Assembly (NCBI GenBank): GCA_002205965.3
Contig: NADL03000625.1
Span: 930,001 to 994,000 of the forward strand
DNA from: Kappaphycus alvarezii
Taxonomy: Eukaryota; Rhodophyta; Florideophyceae; Gigartinales; Solieriaceae
Direction of reading: 5' to 3'
Length of the DNA stretch: 64,000 nucleotides
Within the stretch, counting starts at the first letter, position 1. Every line of letters begins with the position of its first letter. This document shows positions 42,769 to 53,469 of this stretch, piece after piece. The translations under genes and the position numbers were made by a program. The notes beneath the pieces are model-generated. The model had not been told where the DNA came from and did not search any database. It was given only the letters and a program-made list of their open reading frames with translations.

Positions 42769-43392
42769 GTACCGATAAAGTTGGGAACTTTTTTCGCCTC
42801 GCTCGATATACCCCTGTTTTACTAAGCTTTCAATTCCTGTCTTGGTTCCCTGAGAGCTTGGTTCAAAAACGTGAGAGAGCTTTGCCTTCACTTTTATTAC
42901 TAGCTCAGTGCGATTCATAATCTTACGATGCTCCATGATGCGAACAATCGCTGAATCAATCAGTAGCTGGCGGTCAGCATAGTTACACCCGCGCGTTTTG
43001 AACTTTCTCACCCCAACTTCCTTGAACGAAGATAGCGCTTCTCCTTTCATCTAAATTCGCTTCGTTCTACATGCGAACTCTTCGGTAAAGTAGAATTTGC
43101 CCTCCGGTATCACCTCATATTCCTCTGTTTCCCTTCGTAGAAAGCGGTACTTGGCAAAGGAATGGATATTGAGATGATTTTTGAGCTCTTTTCCCCAGAT
43201 CTGAGTGGTATCGGCAATCTGTTTGCAAATCAAGCAATCCTTGTCATTGAATAGAATCAAGATTCACATTGCACATGCAGATACACCGGAAAGTTCTACT
43301 GTTCTCTTGCCCCGCCAAAACGAGCTTTCATTTATACAGTACTCAGAGTTAGTTTCCATGTTAAGCGTCTGTTTCTGTGCTTGCTGCAGGGT
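42769..43392 (-). pseudogene. Cullin copy 1 segment 4 (C-terminal winged helices)
   Basis: SKHRNRRLTWKLTLS resumes after Gypsy-D; ILFNDKDCLICKQIADTTQI and EGKFYFTEEFACRTKRI are the RBX1-contacting winged-helix region; RQLLIDSAIVRIMEHRKIMN, RTELVIKVKAKLSHVFEPS and IERGEKSSQLYRY are the neddylation domain. The NEDD8-acceptor Lys of IMK is Glu here (GAG). The last codons are displaced to 40263-40276 by Copia-A. Confidence 0.9.
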
Positions 43393-43695
43393 TGTGCGAA
43401 GCTGAGAGCTTTGCGCGTTTTTGTTACGTTATAGACCTATGATTACTTTTTTCTTTTAATGTATCGACTATGGAAATTCAACTATTTATAATACCTTCAA
43501 TTCCTCCTTACTTTCGCAGGTGCGAGGTTTTTTCATCTACTCTCAATCATCGAGACTCACCGTAATGCAACACGTTGCTAGAAGCACAACGTAATTATCA
43601 TTTGATATGGTGGAAAATTGTCAAATGTCACCAGTTTGGTTACTTGGCAAGAAGCGTGCGGGTTGCGAATCCCGATGCAGCAATCCCTTGCTACA
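43393..43695 (-). repeat. Gypsy-D 3' LTR
   Basis: 303 bp, pairs with 48409-48709; about 10% different by eye. Confidence 0.9.
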
Positions 43696-43739
43696 CTCCA
43701 CTCTTTATGCCAAGAACACGACGTGCCTTTCCGCCACCG

Positions 43740-43925
43740 ATGGCTCATTGTTCTTGCGGCTTAGAAGAAGCTCTACCATTTTTGAAACATCTTAATAGAT
43801 CTACTCGAGCGATTCGAAACTATCCTCAGAGTCGAGCAATCCGTGCCAACGAACAAGTACCGTCATACCATCCTTTGTTTCCACTACTTTCATTAGCCTG
43901 GCGACTGGCATGCCTCGCTCGGAGG
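43740..43925 (-). pseudogene. Gypsy-D chromodomain
   Basis: MPVARLMKVVETKDGMTVLV, RWHGLLDSEDSFESLE, then after a stop DVSKMVELLLSRK: chromodomain pattern with one nonsense codon in it. It ends shortly before the 3' LTR. Confidence 0.65.
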
Positions 43926-43929
43926 AAAG

Positions 43930-45060
43930 GACATGCTACATAATAGCGCTAGTGTTCAGGCTATTATTAGAATAAAACTTAAATCTAGACGCGTGAATGT
44001 CTTCTAATACGCCATTGCATAAATCTTCGACTTGAAAAACGTATTAATTTAAAGCCTTGACAATTCTGCGAGGGCCTCGCCATCTTAGGGCAAGTTTTTA
44101 ATTTGCGTTAAAGTCTGCTCTAGCAACTGGGACAAGATCCCCTTCGGAGAAATTCGCCAGCGTTCCACGCGAAACTGCGAGGCGCGATCGTTTCGATTGC
44201 ATTGTAAAGACTTCTGCACCGATAAACGCAACTCCGAAATTCTTTGCTTCAGATTTTCTACATTAAATGCCCTTTCATATTGCAGCTGCGTCATGGTGAT
44301 TGAGAACATGTAGATGACCTCAGGAACGTGCTTATCGATGGACGGCTTCATCCCGTAAATGATTTATCTGGGCTACGCCCACGTGATGAGGGATTCCGAG
44401 CACTTTGGACTAGGGGCACAAGGTTAGGCCACTCATCCAGTTCCATTCACAATTCAGAGACCACAGCGCGGAAAACACGAATTACTTCTTTGGCGAGACT
44501 CTCTACAGCGCCCCTGCTCCACGGTGTGTAAGGGACGGTAAAGTGGTGGGGGACCTTGAGTCCCTTGCGGACTAACCGCAGCGTTTCATTACGAAAGTGC
44601 GTGAGGCCATCAGACATGAGGCCCTTCGGCACTGAGAAGGCTGCACACCTGTCTATGATAGCAAGAGCAGCATTCTCAGCAGATGTACTCGTAAAAGTAA
44701 ATATCCACTTGTAATCGGAATGGTCGTCGCGTAACATTAGAATATACTTCTCACCTGTTCGTCTTTTTCCCGATTGCCAAGTAGTCGAACTGCAGAAGTT
44801 CGTTAGGTGCAGTTCCATGCACAGCAGGACCAAATAGAAGAGGAACTTTTTTCCCCCCGACTGTCGAAAGACAGTGTATGCAACAGCGGATGAAGGACTG
44901 GATGTCTGCTGTTAACTTAGACCAAAAGTATCTTGAACGGAGAGGTTGCTCGTTGAAATAGGGCCACGGTGGCCGCTTGGTCCAGTGTGTGCAATAATGC
45001 ATAGTCCTAACTGTAGGTCGAATGCATCTTCCGGTATCCAAATAGCGCCATGGGGGTTAG
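43930..45060 (-). pseudogene. Gypsy-D integrase
   Basis: Zinc end at 45040-44860 (IAHTGPSGHRG, RCCIHCLST). Core LMLRDDHSDYKWIF, PKGLMSDGLTHFRNE and RGAVESLAKEVIRVF (44447-44760) with D, D and E. The GPY-like module reads RWRGPRRIVKALN and YVFQVEDL at about 43990-44090. Confidence 0.85.
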
Positions 45061-45199
45061 CCGAAAGATAGTTAGCGAGTTCCAGATTTTTTGGACGTCG
45101 CTGGTTCGAGGTCTCTTGCGCGTTTGCTATTTCGTCTGCAGATGGCCATTGGAATTTCTTAGCTGATGAAGATGTGAGTTCGGGGATGCGAACGAGTCG

Positions 45200-45665
45200 A
45201 TGTACAGTCTTCGGTGTAGTCCATCGAGTGAGAAGATCTGCCCAAACGTTTTCTGGGCCCTTGATATGAAAACAGGTGTATGTATACATGCTCAGTCTGA
45301 TTGCCAAACGTAGAACTTTTCGCACGGATGATTGAGAGAGATCTGATACGACAGATAGAGGGCCAAATAGGAATATTAAGTTGTTATGGTCTGTATGTAA
45401 GTCAAAACCGGGCTGTGTCGAAACAAGCCAATGCGTTCGCTGTAGTGTGGCCATCACGGCGAAAGCCTCCTTCTCGATTGTAGACCATCGGAGCTTAGTA
45501 TTGCTGAAGCGTCCGGGACAGAACGCCAAAGGGCTATGCCTTTTCTTCATATGGGTTGGTTTAAGGTCCTCTGGTGATACCTGGGTCAGTATATCTGACC
45601 AAACGAAGTCAGAAGCGTCAGTATAAACTGAAAGCCGTTGTTTATCGTCGCAGTGACTCAATGTT
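45200..45665 (-). pseudogene. Gypsy-D RNase H
   Basis: LSVYTDASDFVWSDILTQV, TIEKEAFAVMATL and DLHTDHNNLIFLFG with GPENVWADLLTRW: all three catalytic acids in one unbroken frame (44912-45661). Confidence 0.9.
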
Positions 45666-45689
45666 ACCAGATTTGCGAGTGCCTTCTTG

Positions 45690-46480
45690 CATTCTTCGAA
45701 GGCGAGTTATTCTTTTTCTGACCATCCAGATGTGGATAGATTGATTCGGGCGACGGAAACAGACAACTGCCTTCCTGCTAGTCAGAAACGTGTTGCATAA
45801 AGTTATGTAACGGCCCAATCAAGTCAGATAAGTTGGGTATGCCGGTCTTCACAGATTGCAGCGCACAAAGAAACTGCTGCAAATGTGCACCATTTGTCGG
45901 AGGTTCCATTGCGACAAGAGCTTCGAGGCTTCTTGGATCGTACTTGATCTCATCCGATGAAATCAACCTTCCGCACCAACGTATAGAGGTGGAAAACAGA
46001 ACACATTTTGCAGCGGTCAAGCGCAGGGAGTGATTCAAAAAGATTTAAAAAAACGTTCGACCAGTATTAGAAGGCGGTTGATTGTATCACTGTGTAAAAG
46101 GACGTCGTCCAACCATCGGAGTAAGTGTTGCGCTAAATCATCGGGGATAGTTTTGGCCAGACAGGACTGCATATCGGTTGCGTTAGTTGTACCGTGTAAT
46201 ACCCGGGTGGGAGTGTAGATTCAGATGGAGTTATGAATGAGTTGGGATTCCTCGGCGAGTGGTAGCTGCCAATATCCATGCGAAAAATCGAACGTGGCGT
46301 AAAATTCGAGCCCGCGAGTTTTGAAATATCTTCCTCGAGATCGGCATTGGAAATTGGTGCCGAACTGTAACTTGTTAATTAGCCACAGTCTACTGTAAAG
46401 CGAAACTTCGCCGGGCCAGGTTTGGGAACTAAAGTGGAGCAGACGCCAAAAGAAGTCGGGTTTGGATATGCCATGCCACC
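45690..46480 (-). pseudogene. Gypsy-D reverse transcriptase
   Basis: PKPGPAKFRFTVDCG (about 46390-46430), the catalytic box LLRWLDDVLLHS (46089-46125) and the thumb CGRLISSDEIKYDPRSLEAL, VAMEPPTNGAHLQQFLCAL (45778-46038). Trp stands in place of Tyr in the YxDD box, as in Gypsy-C and Gypsy-E. Multiple shifts. Confidence 0.8.
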
Positions 46481-46749
46481 TGACTAGAGAGGAAACGAAA
46501 TTGTCCAGGAACTCTTTCTGTTCTCGGAGTGGTTACGCAAACGGACTCTAATTTTTTGCGTCGGTGAGCTTAACAATAAACGGAGTCACTTTGGCAGCTG
46601 GGCAGATAACAGAGACGTCTGAACACGTTAGAGTGCTGTTTCAATATTTTGTGAGTCTCGATAAAGGTTCACCAGATAAAGTCTTCTTTTCTGCAACCTG
46701 CAACATTTCAGCTATGGCTGCTTGAATGTCTCCATGTTGCTCTGAATCT

Positions 46750-47240
46750 ACTATATCCAGCAGGGAGGTATTGGGAAACGGGTCCGTTTCCATACGAGCC
46801 TTGTAGTAGTTGACGGTTTGCCGCGGGTGTTTTGTCTTGTTTCATCTGAGCCCTCAGACATGCGACTCAATCGTGCTATCAAAACGCGATTCACGTAGCC
46901 CCCATCGTCATAGGCAGTCGGATTTCCGACATAGGAGCAGTCCTCCATCTAACAGGGATCTGTTGCTTTCCAGCAATTTGTGGTATTCACTCTCAGATGT
47001 TGTAGGATAGGGCGACCTATAAGTAATTCCTCACAGGCAGTATCATCATCAGCAACGCAAAACGTTATGTTGGCAAGCGCCATTTGCCAGAAGAAAGGTG
47101 TACTATGGTTCGGGAGAGGTTCAAGTCCTCGAAAATTCGATTACTTCTGCTTGGTTAACTTTCTGGAGGGCAACCTTAGACGTACATGTTTGATCTTAAG
47201 CAGCTTCCCTACTCCGATGAGTACAGCACGCTCAGCTAGC
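46750..47240 (-). pseudogene. Gypsy-D protease and connection
   Basis: LAERAVLIGVGKLLKIK and, in another frame, NITFCVADDDTACEELLIGR then PILQHLRVNT are the second half of a retropepsin; the D-S/T-G triplet upstream is not clear. 46751-46948 is the connection to RT (NPTAYDDGGYVNRVLIARL). Confidence 0.65.
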
Positions 47241-48340
47241 TTAGGCGACACTTAACTTTCGTCACTGCCGTCTTTACAGCGCCCCGAGCTCTCCATTGAT
47301 GCCATGCCGTCTGAGACGGTAATGGCATGAGGAGATCAAGTTTAGTTTTACTGAAAGCTTCATCCTTGATACGGCCGGCGGATCCACTTGTCTTGCCGTC
47401 CTGTTTCTTATTCCGGCGGGCTGCAATTTCTGCCTTCATATTTGCTTTTTCTTCGTCCGTCGCGCGAACAGTCGTTGATCCAATGTCGGATCCCTTCGCT
47501 CGCTCAGGCTGGGAATTGGAAGGATGGGAGCGTGCTATATTTGAAGCTGTATCTGGTTTTTCACCGTTTTCTTGTTATTTTCATTTGTTTTAGGGTTTCT
47601 TCTCGGGCCGTTTCTTGTAATGCCCCTACTTCCTGGGCGGTTTTTGCCGTCGTCTTTCTTTGGCCTTTTATCGAGTAGCTCGAAGCCGACAGATAGCTTG
47701 ATAGAGTGGTTCATAAAACCTCTGAAGTCCTTTTTTAAGTCTGCATAGCGAAATACAGATCGTACTCGAGCCTTTCACGTAATGATTTCGGTTTGGTAGC
47801 GGACAGAACATGTGATATAGCAGTACTCTGGTTGTCCTTGACGATCTAGCTTAGTCCATTACGCTTAAAATGGACATATACGAAACGAAAAGGATTCCAT
47901 TCTAGATTTTGCAGAACGATCTGCCATAGACATATTGAGCTCCTTGCCAATGATGGCATCTAGGGTAGATACCGTAAGTGTTGCTTACTGTCCTCTGCTT
48001 TGCCTGTAGGTACTCACACAGAGTCTCATCAGATTACTTGCACAGTAGCATTGGGAATAAAGCCAAGGTCTACACAAGACTCTAGCCATTCGGGGTCTAC
48101 GCAGAATTTCAAATTAACTGCCCATATGGGCTCGATTGATGTCGAATTCTCTGCTGTTAGTTGACAGGCACGAGCTGATACTTCTTTCTTGTAGTGTTCA
48201 CATTGGCGAAAAAAGGTACGGATTGACTCGGCATCTGGGTTGACCAAACGGGGATGGTCAACGGACGTAGACATGAACGTAGGCGGCGAAGACTGGATCG
48301 AAATATGCTCCACTACAGCTAGGTTATTCGGTACTGTCAT
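47240..48340 (-). pseudogene. Gypsy-D gag
   Basis: Start taken at the ATG 48340 (MTVPNNLAVVEHISIQSSPP). HPRLVNPDAESIRTFFRQCE, then HYKKEVSARACQL and KFCVDPEWLESCVDLGFIP define a gag type also seen at 63561 (Gypsy-G) and traceable in Gypsy-E. The C-terminal part (to about 47240, KAEIAARRNKKQDGKTSG) is basic and frame-broken; I see no zinc knuckle. Confidence 0.65.
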
Positions 48341-48384
48341 AACCGGATTGGGCAACGATACAGCCCAGATGACAGTACTGTACT

Positions 48385-48408
48385 TCAACTTCAATGCGAA
48401 GTGATCAC
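48385..48408 (-). promoter_or_regulatory. Gypsy-D leader, likely primer-binding site
   Basis: The minus strand directly after the LTR reads GTGATCACTTCGCATTG. Gypsy-E has GTGATCACTTGCATTCG in the same place. A shared sequence at this spot in two diverged families suggests the primer site, although it lacks the TGG expected for pairing with a tRNA 3' end. Confidence 0.45.
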
Positions 48409-48709
48409 TGTGCGAAGCTAAGAGCTTTGCGCGTTTTTGTTACGTTTTAGATCGATGATTACTTTTTCTTTTAATGTATCGACTATGGAAATTCAACTAT
48501 TTATACTACCTTCAATGCCTCTTACTCTCGCACGTGCGAGATTTTTTCAACTACTCTCAATCATCGAGAGTCACCGTAATGCAAAACGTTGCGAGAAGCA
48601 CAACCTAGTTATCATTTGATATGGTGGAGAACTGTCAGATATCACCCGTTTGGCTACTTGGCAAGAAGCATACGGGTTCCGAATCTGGATGCAGCAATCT
48701 CTTGCTACA
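48409..48709 (-). repeat. Gypsy-D 5' LTR
   Basis: 301 bp, pairs with 43393-43695. Confidence 0.9.
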
Positions 48710-49650
48710 AGTGTGCTTGCTGCAGTAGTACTGCTCAAACTTGCGAATGCTTTGAGCCGTAGATAGCTGCAAGTTAATGCTTTCGGTTGCAACTTTTGTG
48801 GATGTGGTTGGCCAGCTTGATTTTGTCAGTACTGAAGCGCCCAGTTCAATGTTGGACGTTTCAATTCCTTCAGTGGTTATCTCTGCTGGGAATTCGTCAG
48901 TCATCTCCTCACTGTCAATCATATCATTTAACATGGTTTCAATCTCGGAGGTGAACGTGCATCCACATACTGTTTTCATCTTCCTGATGAAACGACGCTT
49001 CGAGTATAAGTTTGAGGTGCCAGAGTGTAGGAGCTTGTCAGACAAATGAAGTCTGTACTACCGCTCAAATACTTCCTTCTCATTCAAAAGGCTGAATATT
49101 GCCATGAAATCGTACAGCTTTGTTTCAAACACCTTTTTATCCGCTTTGTTCTTCAAAATCTTGTCTATATATGACGAAATATACTCTACTGCTTTGTGTA
49201 AACGGTTGATGACTTTTTCCAATGCCTCATTCACAATTGATACAAACTTCCTTGATGAACTCCGCGCTAAGCTTGACGCACAACTCCCAGCCTTGCTCAA
49301 TGCTTCATTCCCCGCAGTATATGCAACGCAGGGCCCAAGTTCTGGACCTCCTGTATCAATATTTCCTCTAGAGCTACGTCCTGCTAATTGTCTCTGCGAA
49401 AAAGCTGCCATTTTCCAGAAGCTCTACCTAATCCGCTTTCACCTAAATTTGCATCAGATTGAACACCCCAAAATTTCATGATCTGCGTCAGTAAAGAACT
49501 TTTTGGTAAAAGCTTGGTAGCGGAAGGAACTGGGAAATACAAAGCAAGCATGACAATCTTGTGGTAATTGGACATCAGCGCTGTGATAGAATCCATGAAA
49601 GTTTCGGGATCCTTTAAATTCTTAGAATCTTGGACCAACTCGATACCATC
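48710..49650 (-). pseudogene. Cullin copy 1 segment 3 (end of repeats, cullin homology domain)
   Basis: NLKDPETFMDSITALMSNYH, an extra stretch of about 75 codons that other cullins lack but that copy 2 also shows, then RKFVSIVNEALEKVINRLHK, VEYISSYIDKIL, FETKLYDFMAIFSLLNEKEV and FERYYRLHLSDKLL with FIRKMKTVCGCTFTSEIETM and KFEQYYCSKH. The middle blocks are the classic start of the cullin homology domain. Broken at least twice; the last codons are cut by Gypsy-D. Confidence 0.9.
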
Positions 49651-50292
49651 TCATGCACTGCTTGCATGGAGCCCACAGGATCAACCGACATGATCGCCAG
49701 GTAAACCTTCTTGAGAAAAACCTGACAAGAGCTGCTCGTCATCCTGTCGTAGAGCCACGCCATGGTCTCCACCGCACGAAACCAGATATCCAGGCAATGG
49801 GAAGAAGCGGAGGGACCGACTTTTTTGATGCTACCTTCGTGAATCCCCTCGCTCCCTCCAACAGGAGAGTGAGGGCCTTCAACCCGATGTCCTCTCTGAA
49901 TGCGGCGCGAGATGCAAAGCAGAGAAGATATCAATCCTTTATCGCGACCTCCACCAGAAGTAGGCTCGTGCCTGTGCCAATCTCCACTCTTGAAGGGTAG
50001 CACCCGGATGCATGTGCAGTGCTAAATGACGTGGCAAGGAACGTGGCCGTGAGGGCACTGGAGACGTACGGAAAGGTTCGGGGGGTTTGATACAAAGGCA
50101 CGCCGCAGCAGCCGTCATGTCCAATGCGGCCTGCTTGATGGCTGGCCTGAAGGTAGCATTTTAGGTAGCGTAGTTCCTTCCTCATTATTGTGTCGATATA
50201 CCCTTTTTGAGTTGATTGCGGTTGTCTTGAAAACCATAGGATAGACCGGATATATCTTCCAAAAGTAAAACACCCAAACCTTTCCCCTTTCA
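49651..50292 (+). mobile_element. LINE-A copy inserted in the cullin gene
   Basis: Plus-oriented and opposite to the cullin. It begins inside the zinc motif (MHCLHGAHRINRHDRQVNLL), then TKPDIQAMGRSGGTDFFDAT and VNPLAPSNRRVRAFNPMSSL in one open frame 49653-50000, a stop, the last residues in shifted frames, and the tail to …acacccaaacctttcccc. The cullin resumes at once on both sides, missing little or nothing. I did not find a clear target duplication. Confidence 0.85.
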
Positions 50293-50945
50293 GTAGCGCC
50301 TCTGCTTTTAGCGCTGTACAAATTGCTTCCACACCATTGTCAAACTCTTGAAACAATGAGTACATCAGCTTAATTTCTTCAATTTTGTTGTTGCGGATCA
50401 TCGAAAGAAGCCTGGACCTTCCATATCAACCACTCTTGTGATATGCTTCGAATTCAACTCTTGCTTAGCGATTTCTATTACTTTTGACTCTGTGCTTGGC
50501 AAAAAGTACCTTTCGGCCCTCATCAGTTCCTCTTGAAACCATGTAAGGGCCATTCTGACGTAATTAGGGCACGTCTCCTTTCCGAGGTAGAGTCTCGCTT
50601 CTCGTGCATAACATTTCTTCGTTCGGTCCAAAAAGACATCGTCGAATACATTGGCATAGACGAGCGGCCATTTCTGTCTACGTCCAGTTCAGCGACCATT
50701 CTCATAATTGCTCCAATAATGTGGATACCAATACGTGACCCGTTTCTTCTCCTTTCTACACTTTCCAAGAGAATATCCCAAACCATCCGTAACACCGCTG
50801 GATGCTTGACGACGGTATCCCTGAACAATAAGAGACCAAGATCGTAAAAAGGCTTCCTCCGCTTGACTCTGAAATAGTAGCGATCCATGCTAGTCAGAAT
50901 ATCCCGAATATGGCCAAGACTTGAGGAAAACAGGTCCATTGTTTC
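50293..50945 (-). pseudogene. Cullin copy 1 segment 2 (cullin repeats)
   Basis: HIRDILTSMDRYYF matches the cullin signature M-I-R-D-I-L-M-Y-M-D-R; KPFYDLGLLLFRDTVVKHP and LLESVERRRNG follow, then after a shift ARLYLGKETCPNYVRMAL, RAERYFLPSTESKVIEIAKQ and RNNKIEEIKLMYSLFQEFDN with GVEAICTALKAEAL. All are in the order found in the cullin N-terminal repeats that carry the substrate adaptor. Confidence 0.9.
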
Positions 50946-51173
50946 TGTCGCCGGACACGGTTGAGTGTCTTTTAGAGACTTGTCTGCTTCTCTTTACTGA
51001 ATCTCAAATTGAAAGAAAGGCTTAAGTATTGTTGGAATTAAATGCTAACCGACAGTGAGTAGAGTACATTTGACTCTCGTTGAGAGCGCATGATATTAAT
51101 CGATAATGCAATGTGAAATGCATTCCACATTGCACTCACCTTACAGCTGTAGTTCAGAAGTCAGGCTGTCACA
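50946..51173 (-). repeat. Gypsy-E 3' LTR
   Basis: 228 bp, minus-strand TGTGACAGCC to CCGGCGACA; matches 62275-62501 along its whole length. Confidence 0.9.
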
Positions 51174-51214
51174 CTCCCTCCTTCCGAAGACGACGCAAGA
51201 GGAACGTGCGCGAT

Positions 51215-51480
51215 CTACCTTCTTCTGGTCGAGGAAGCTTGAAAGAAACTGTTGCAACAGATGCGGTATGTCTTCATGCATGTGTTGGACGGTTCCCATG
51301 TCGGATCTCCATGGATGAAACCTTGCCATTTTGCTTGCACTTCATACCTTCGCTCTGAACGATTGTATCTGAGATCCAAAAGCTTAGTGACCGTATTATA
51401 GTGAGGTTTGTTATTGTCGATAGTACTTTTTAGATCTTCGGTTTCTTCGAGGGTAGAACCGTAATAGAAATTCAACCTTT
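51215..51480 (-). CDS. Gypsy-E chromodomain
   Basis: VTKLLDLRYNRSERRYEVQA, KWQGFIHGDPTWEPSNTCM and KTYRICCNSFF in one frame: chromodomain with the W-E-P motif and a K-W-x-G-F core. It ends about 40 bases before the 3' LTR. Confidence 0.8.
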
Positions 51481-51499
51481 ACAGTGCACCAGGGCGAGC

Positions 51500-52515
51500 T
51501 GATTATTCATAGTGTCCCGAACCCCAAACAACACTCAGAATTCGCACGTGTGATCTGAAAAGGGCCTTTCCAGTGAACTTGGAGCTTGTGGCCGTCGCTT
51601 GGTTTGCGCTTTGCCCCAAGAACGTAGTCTCGGACAGAAACGTTTGATGAGTGAACGTGGGTTGGAGAATTATGAAGCTGGATAGCGCCGGTTGTATGTT
51701 TTCCTCGACACGACGCCACATCTTTGTGCACTTCATCTAGGGCCATTAGCATGTATTTGCTATCTTCCATACTGTTAGCGCTTCACCAACTGATGAGAGA
51801 CGATCTTAGAAGGCGGCAGCGTAAGTAGGCGAAGGAGATTTCTGCTGGCAACCCTGGGAAAAAGATGCCAGGTGCACGGTTTCCAAGAGAGCTTCTAATA
51901 GCGTGGTTTAAAACAGACTGGATAATTGGGAGCACGATAGGCCACTGTTTCTCCGCCAGTCTATATTCAGATAGTAGGGCGCAACAAGTCCTGAGTAGCT
52001 CGCGCCCAAGCCTTTCAATAGTCCCATTGTATTGTGGGGCGTTCGGAGCGGTAAAATGATGCTGCGCGTGGAGAGCCTTAGTAAGGAGGTGCATTAAATG
52101 ATTTTTAAAATGCGATCCTCGATCGAAGATCCAGAGGGGAACGACACCAATCGCAGCGAACCATTTCATAATTCCTGTCGCTGCAGAAGGTGCATCTGGA
52201 GCTGCAGCTGGGAGTAGCCACGCGTAAGAGGATGCATCGTCCTTAAGCATTAGAACCTATGAGAATTCTGTATCGCTATCTCCCATAAAAATGAAGTCAA
52301 AGTGAAGGATTTCGTTAAGCTTCTCAGCGTGGATGAAATGACCATAAATCCTTGCAATTCGGTGACCTGATGATGTCGCTGCGCAATGAAGGCATGAGTC
52401 GTAAAAGCTGCGGATATCATCCGCCATTTTTTCCCAGTAGTAGTGTGCTTGAATTGTGCGAAGGTAGTTTAAAAACTTCTGTGTCCACCCCTCCCAAAGT
52501 GTGCCACTACACATA
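51500..52515 (-). pseudogene. Gypsy-E integrase
   Basis: YYWEKMADDIRSFYDSCLHC (zinc end), ILHFDFIFMGD (first Asp), PLWIFDRGSHFKNHLMHLL (second Asp, FDRG instead of SDxG) and YNGTIERLGRELLRTCC (catalytic Glu). The GPY-like KVHWKGPFQITRANSEC is near 51540. Two frames. Confidence 0.85.
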
Positions 52516-52559
52516 AACGAAGCTGAAGGGGTACATTATCAGCTGGAATCCAAATGGCC

Positions 52560-53465
52560 CCCGATTATGTCTTCCATAGACCATTAGACTTGGAAAGCCG
52601 GAGTCTTGTTTTATCTGATATGGTGACTGATGCTTGAGCCGGCGTGATATCTTCCAATGCTGGCCATTTGAGTTCATCGTCCTGAGGAGGTGCTAGAGGC
52701 GCTTGAAGTAAACGACCGAGTTGAAAATGTGGGCTACGATGAGCATCATTCAACATGGCCTGATTGTCCTTACCTCCCCATCCGGATAATAGATCTGCCC
52801 AGCAATTTTCCTCACCATCGATGTGTATGATGGTGTACCGGAAAGATGATAACAGAATTCCCATCGTTGAACATTGTTTCTGACTGAGCATTGATTTGGG
52901 TCGAAAATGAATTCGAAATTACTATGGCCGTGAACAAATAGAACCCCTCTGGAAGCATTAGTAATTAGTCCAGACGGTAGATGCTAAATATTATTGCCGC
53001 CGCTTCCTTCTCTGGTGTGGACAAGTTTTGAGATGAGGAGGTAAAACAGCAGGAGAGGAACGCCAAGTGGTCATGCTGCTGGTCCGCGAAAGGTTGTTCA
53101 ATGCAGTCCTGGGGTATTTGTGTCAGGATGACAGACCTATGAGATTCGCTTGGGTCAGTGAAAAGGCATAGCATCTTTTGCGAGTCCAGGTGGGCTAGAC
53201 GAACGGCATTGGCAAGGGCATCTTTGATTTGAATAAAACACCGCTCATGTTCTGCGCCCCATCCATGTTCAGAGAGTGACACTGTGGACACTGCTCGCTT
53301 TTTTCGACGCCCAGCCTTCTGGTATATTTTTTCCATAAATATCGAGATCGGTGCCACCAGGGTGGTGTATGTCAGAATGCCACTGCGGATCCAGTTAGCT
53401 GAGCAAAGAAATTGTTGGAGTTCATCACTTGTAGACGGTGAAGGCATGTCAAGAAGTGCTGTCAA
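52560..53465 (-). pseudogene. Gypsy-E RT thumb and RNase H
   Basis: TSDELQQFLCSANWIRSGIL opens the connection; CLFTDPSESHRSVILTQIPQ and STPEKEAAAIIFSIYRLD carry the first two RNase H acids in an unbroken 166-codon frame; IHIDGEENCWADLLSGWG is the last block in another frame. Confidence 0.8.
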
Positions 53466-53469
53466 TCTG

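Larger units (their letters stand above)
40272..42773 (+). mobile_element. Copia-A copy 2, internally deleted, with GTACC target duplication
   Basis: 5' LTR 40277-40615, primer site, gag, knuckle, protease and integrase as in copy 1, then at about 42738 a jump to the last 30 bases of an LTR (…tcaaacccatcaaaactcccaca, end 42768). GTACC at 40272-40276 and 42769-42773 are the target duplication. RT, RNase H and most of the 3' LTR are gone, so the deletion happened after insertion or in the source copy. Confidence 0.9.
43393..48709 (-). mobile_element. Gypsy-D, chromodomain Ty3/gypsy element in the cullin gene
   Basis: LTRs 43393-43695 and 48409-48709 (minus-strand TGTAGCAAG to GCTTCGCACA) differ at roughly one base in ten. 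Internally, from 48408 downward: leader, gag, protease, RT, RNase H, integrase, chromodomain. It is flanked by a 14-bp repeat of the cullin sequence (CTGCAGCAAGCACA on the gene strand) with two and three extra bases, not a clean 5-bp duplication. All frames are broken. Confidence 0.9.

Noticed and set aside
48635..49045. Plus-strand ORFs over the cullin region (for example 48777-49049, 49104-49481)
   Set aside because: They are antisense shadows of cullin segments on the minus strand, which match the family block by block.
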